From: Oscillospiraceae bacterium
Lineage (GTDB): Bacteria; Bacillota; Clostridia; Oscillospirales; Ruminococcaceae
Assembly (NCBI GenBank): GCA_009784765.1
Contig: WQXP01000070.1
Coordinates: 1-6,430, forward strand
Length of the DNA: 6,430 nucleotides
Direction: 5' to 3'
Shown here: positions 5,317 through 6,430 of the stretch, piece after piece
How the letters are laid out: the number at the start of each line of letters is the position of its first letter
Numbering within the stretch: the stretch's first letter is position 1
Made by a program: the position numbers and the translations under genes
The notes under the pieces: generated by a model
The model's input: the letters and a program-made list of their open reading frames with translations, nothing else
The model's database searches: none
What the model was told of the DNA's origin: nothing

Positions 5317-6430
5317 ATGGAGTTGCAAAAAGCCCGTAAAATCACATTCATCGGCGGCGGAAGCGCGTATATCCCGCTGATTATCGAAAGGCTCATAGAA
5401 AGCGACGCGTTGTCGGAGCTTCGCGAACTCGTGTTCATTTCGCCGACTGAGTACAAAAAGTCGAGCGTTGCCGCATTCTGCCGCGCATTATGCGAAAAGC
5501 GCGGATTGTCGCCGAAAATCACACTCGCAGATACAGCAGATGAGCGGCTCAAAAACAGCGACTTGGTTTTCGCAATCTATCGCGCAGGAGGGCTGCAAGC
5601 GCGGCACACAGACGAAACAATCGGGAATGACCTGCGCGTTTTAGGGCAAGAATCTCAGGGCTTCGGCGGCTTCGCGAGTGCGATGAGGAACATTGCAGTC
5701 CTCAGGCAAATCGCGCCTGTAATCCGCGAACATTGCCCGAACGCGCTTTTTGTGAACATCACAAACCCGTCGGGGATTATGACTCGCGCCGCCCATGAGC
5801 TTGGGTTGAAGCAAGCCGTCGGTATATGCGACGTTCCCTATGCCATGAGAACCAAAATCGCGGCGTATCATAGATTAGACGCAGACAAACTCAGGCTTGA
5901 TTACATCGGGCTTAATCACTTAGGCTGGATTATCGACAGCGGCTTCGCGCCGACCTCTAACCTGCTCTGTGCAATACGGCAGCGCAACATTCCCGACATA
6001 TTGCCCGACGCGGCATTTTTGCAGGAACTCGGTGCGGCGGGTGCGATTCCGTCATCTTACTTGTATTATTACTACTGCACTGACGAAATAATCGCATATT
6101 TGCTAAATCAGAGCAAGTCCCGCGCTCAGCGAGTTATGGAAGATAATGCGAACTTGTACCGCAATTACGCGGAGTGCAACGTCAATGCCCTTGCAGACTT
6201 CTTCGGGAAAGAGCGCGGCGCGTATCTGCTCGGCGCAACAGTCGCGGAGTATATCGCAGGTGATAACAGAGAGTCGGTAATCTGCAAAGCTAACGGAACA
6301 CTTCTGCCTTTCTTGCCCCCTGAAGCTGTGATTGAAACGAATATGAAGACAACCCCCGAATTGCCCGGGCATATTCGTGATTTAATAAGCACAGTCGCTC
6401 GTTATGAAGAGCTGGCTGTACAGGCGGGGC
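5317..6430 (+). CDS. Family 4 glycosyl hydrolase, probable 6-phospho-beta-glucosidase (3' end outside window)
   Basis: The first 371 residues of an NAD+- and metal-dependent GH4 glycosidase, an enzyme class that typically cleaves 6-phospho-glycosides delivered by PTS transporters in the cytoplasm through an oxidation-elimination route. Seen in order: Rossmann NAD motif ITFIGGGSAYIP (9-20); YRAGGLQAR (88-96); GQES (110-113) with the conserved Glu; FVNITNPSG (145-153); the metal-site segment GICDVP (169-174) with C171-D172; GLNHLGW (198-204) with the second metal ligand H201; and a Tyr cluster PSSYLYYYY (245-253) where the catalytic Tyr base is expected. Family members have about 430-450 residues, so about 60-80 are missing beyond 6430. 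GLNHLGW favours the 6-phospho-beta-glucosidase branch. The CDVP motif mixes the CNVP (beta) and CDMP (alpha) types, so the substrate is uncertain. The start is fixed by AAGGAGGG seven bases upstream. The frame is open to the window end without frameshift, and the gene is divergent from the radical SAM gene. Confidence 0.9.
   Translation, partial: MELQKARKITFIGGGSAYIPLIIERLIESDALSELRELVFISPTEYKKSSVAAFCRALCEKRGLSPKITLADTADERLKNSDLVFAIYRAGGLQARHTDETIGNDLRVLGQESQGFGGFASAMRNIAVLRQIAPVIREHCPNALFVNITNPSGIMTRAAHELGLKQAVGICDVPYAMRTKIAAYHRLDADKLRLDYIGLNHLGWIIDSGFAPTSNLLCAIRQRNIPDILPDAAFLQELGAAGAIPSSYLYYYYCTDEIIAYLLNQSKSRAQRVMEDNANLYRNYAECNVNALADFFGKERGAYLLGATVAEYIAGDNRESVICKANGTLLPFLPPEAVIETNMKTTPELPGHIRDLISTVARYEELAVQAG

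Noticed and set aside
5641..6392. Minus-strand frames within the GH4 gene
   Set aside because: They are antisense shadows of a continuous, well-conserved GH4 reading frame.

Overview
The window looks like a chromosomal segment of a low-to-mid GC bacterium, most likely of the Bacillota (Clostridia-like). This is inferred from strong AGGAG-type ribosome binding sites, near-consensus sigma-A-type promoters with 17-bp spacers, U-tailed hairpin terminators, and the gene set: an Rpn/PD-(D/E)XK transposase-family protein, a DUF4080-type radical SAM protein, a family 4 glycosidase and a chemoreceptor. The species cannot be named from the sequence alone.

Layout. Positions 1-490 are mostly non-coding, with a minus-strand terminator-like hairpin at the left edge, a possible 59-residue small protein (194-373, +) and an 11-bp perfect terminator stem after it. 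A minus-strand Rpn-family nuclease gene (491-1348) follows, with a textbook promoter embraced by a perfect 10-bp inverted repeat. From 1543 to 1849 (+) lies a wreck: the first ~35 codons of a serine recombinase, including the catalytic Ser, joined out of frame to a short unrelated-looking tail, closed by a strong terminator at 1859-1894. This left third reads as a decayed mobile or accessory patch.

The right two thirds are intact. A consensus promoter (1915-1943) drives a membrane chemoreceptor (1992-3725, +) that has two membrane helices, a cytoplasmic PAS domain carrying a cysteine cluster, no HAMP domain, and a complete signalling tip. It converges on, and overlaps by 11 bp, a minus-strand radical SAM protein (3715-5268). 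That gene's promoter is placed so that transcription should begin at or next to its ATG, suggesting a leaderless mRNA, and its -35 box overlaps the ribosome binding site of the divergent glycosidase gene (5317 to beyond the window end, +).

The three intact genes are not an evident operon: the chemoreceptor stands alone, the radical SAM gene is monocistronic as far as seen, and the GH4 glycosidase may begin an operon that continues past 6430. I found no CRISPR array, tRNA, rRNA or complete insertion sequence. No clearly new multi-gene system is evident; the most notable points are the cysteine-bearing PAS chemoreceptor, the overlapping leaderless/divergent control region at 5266-5319, the mixed CDVP motif in the GH4 enzyme, and the promoter-embracing repeat at the Rpn gene.
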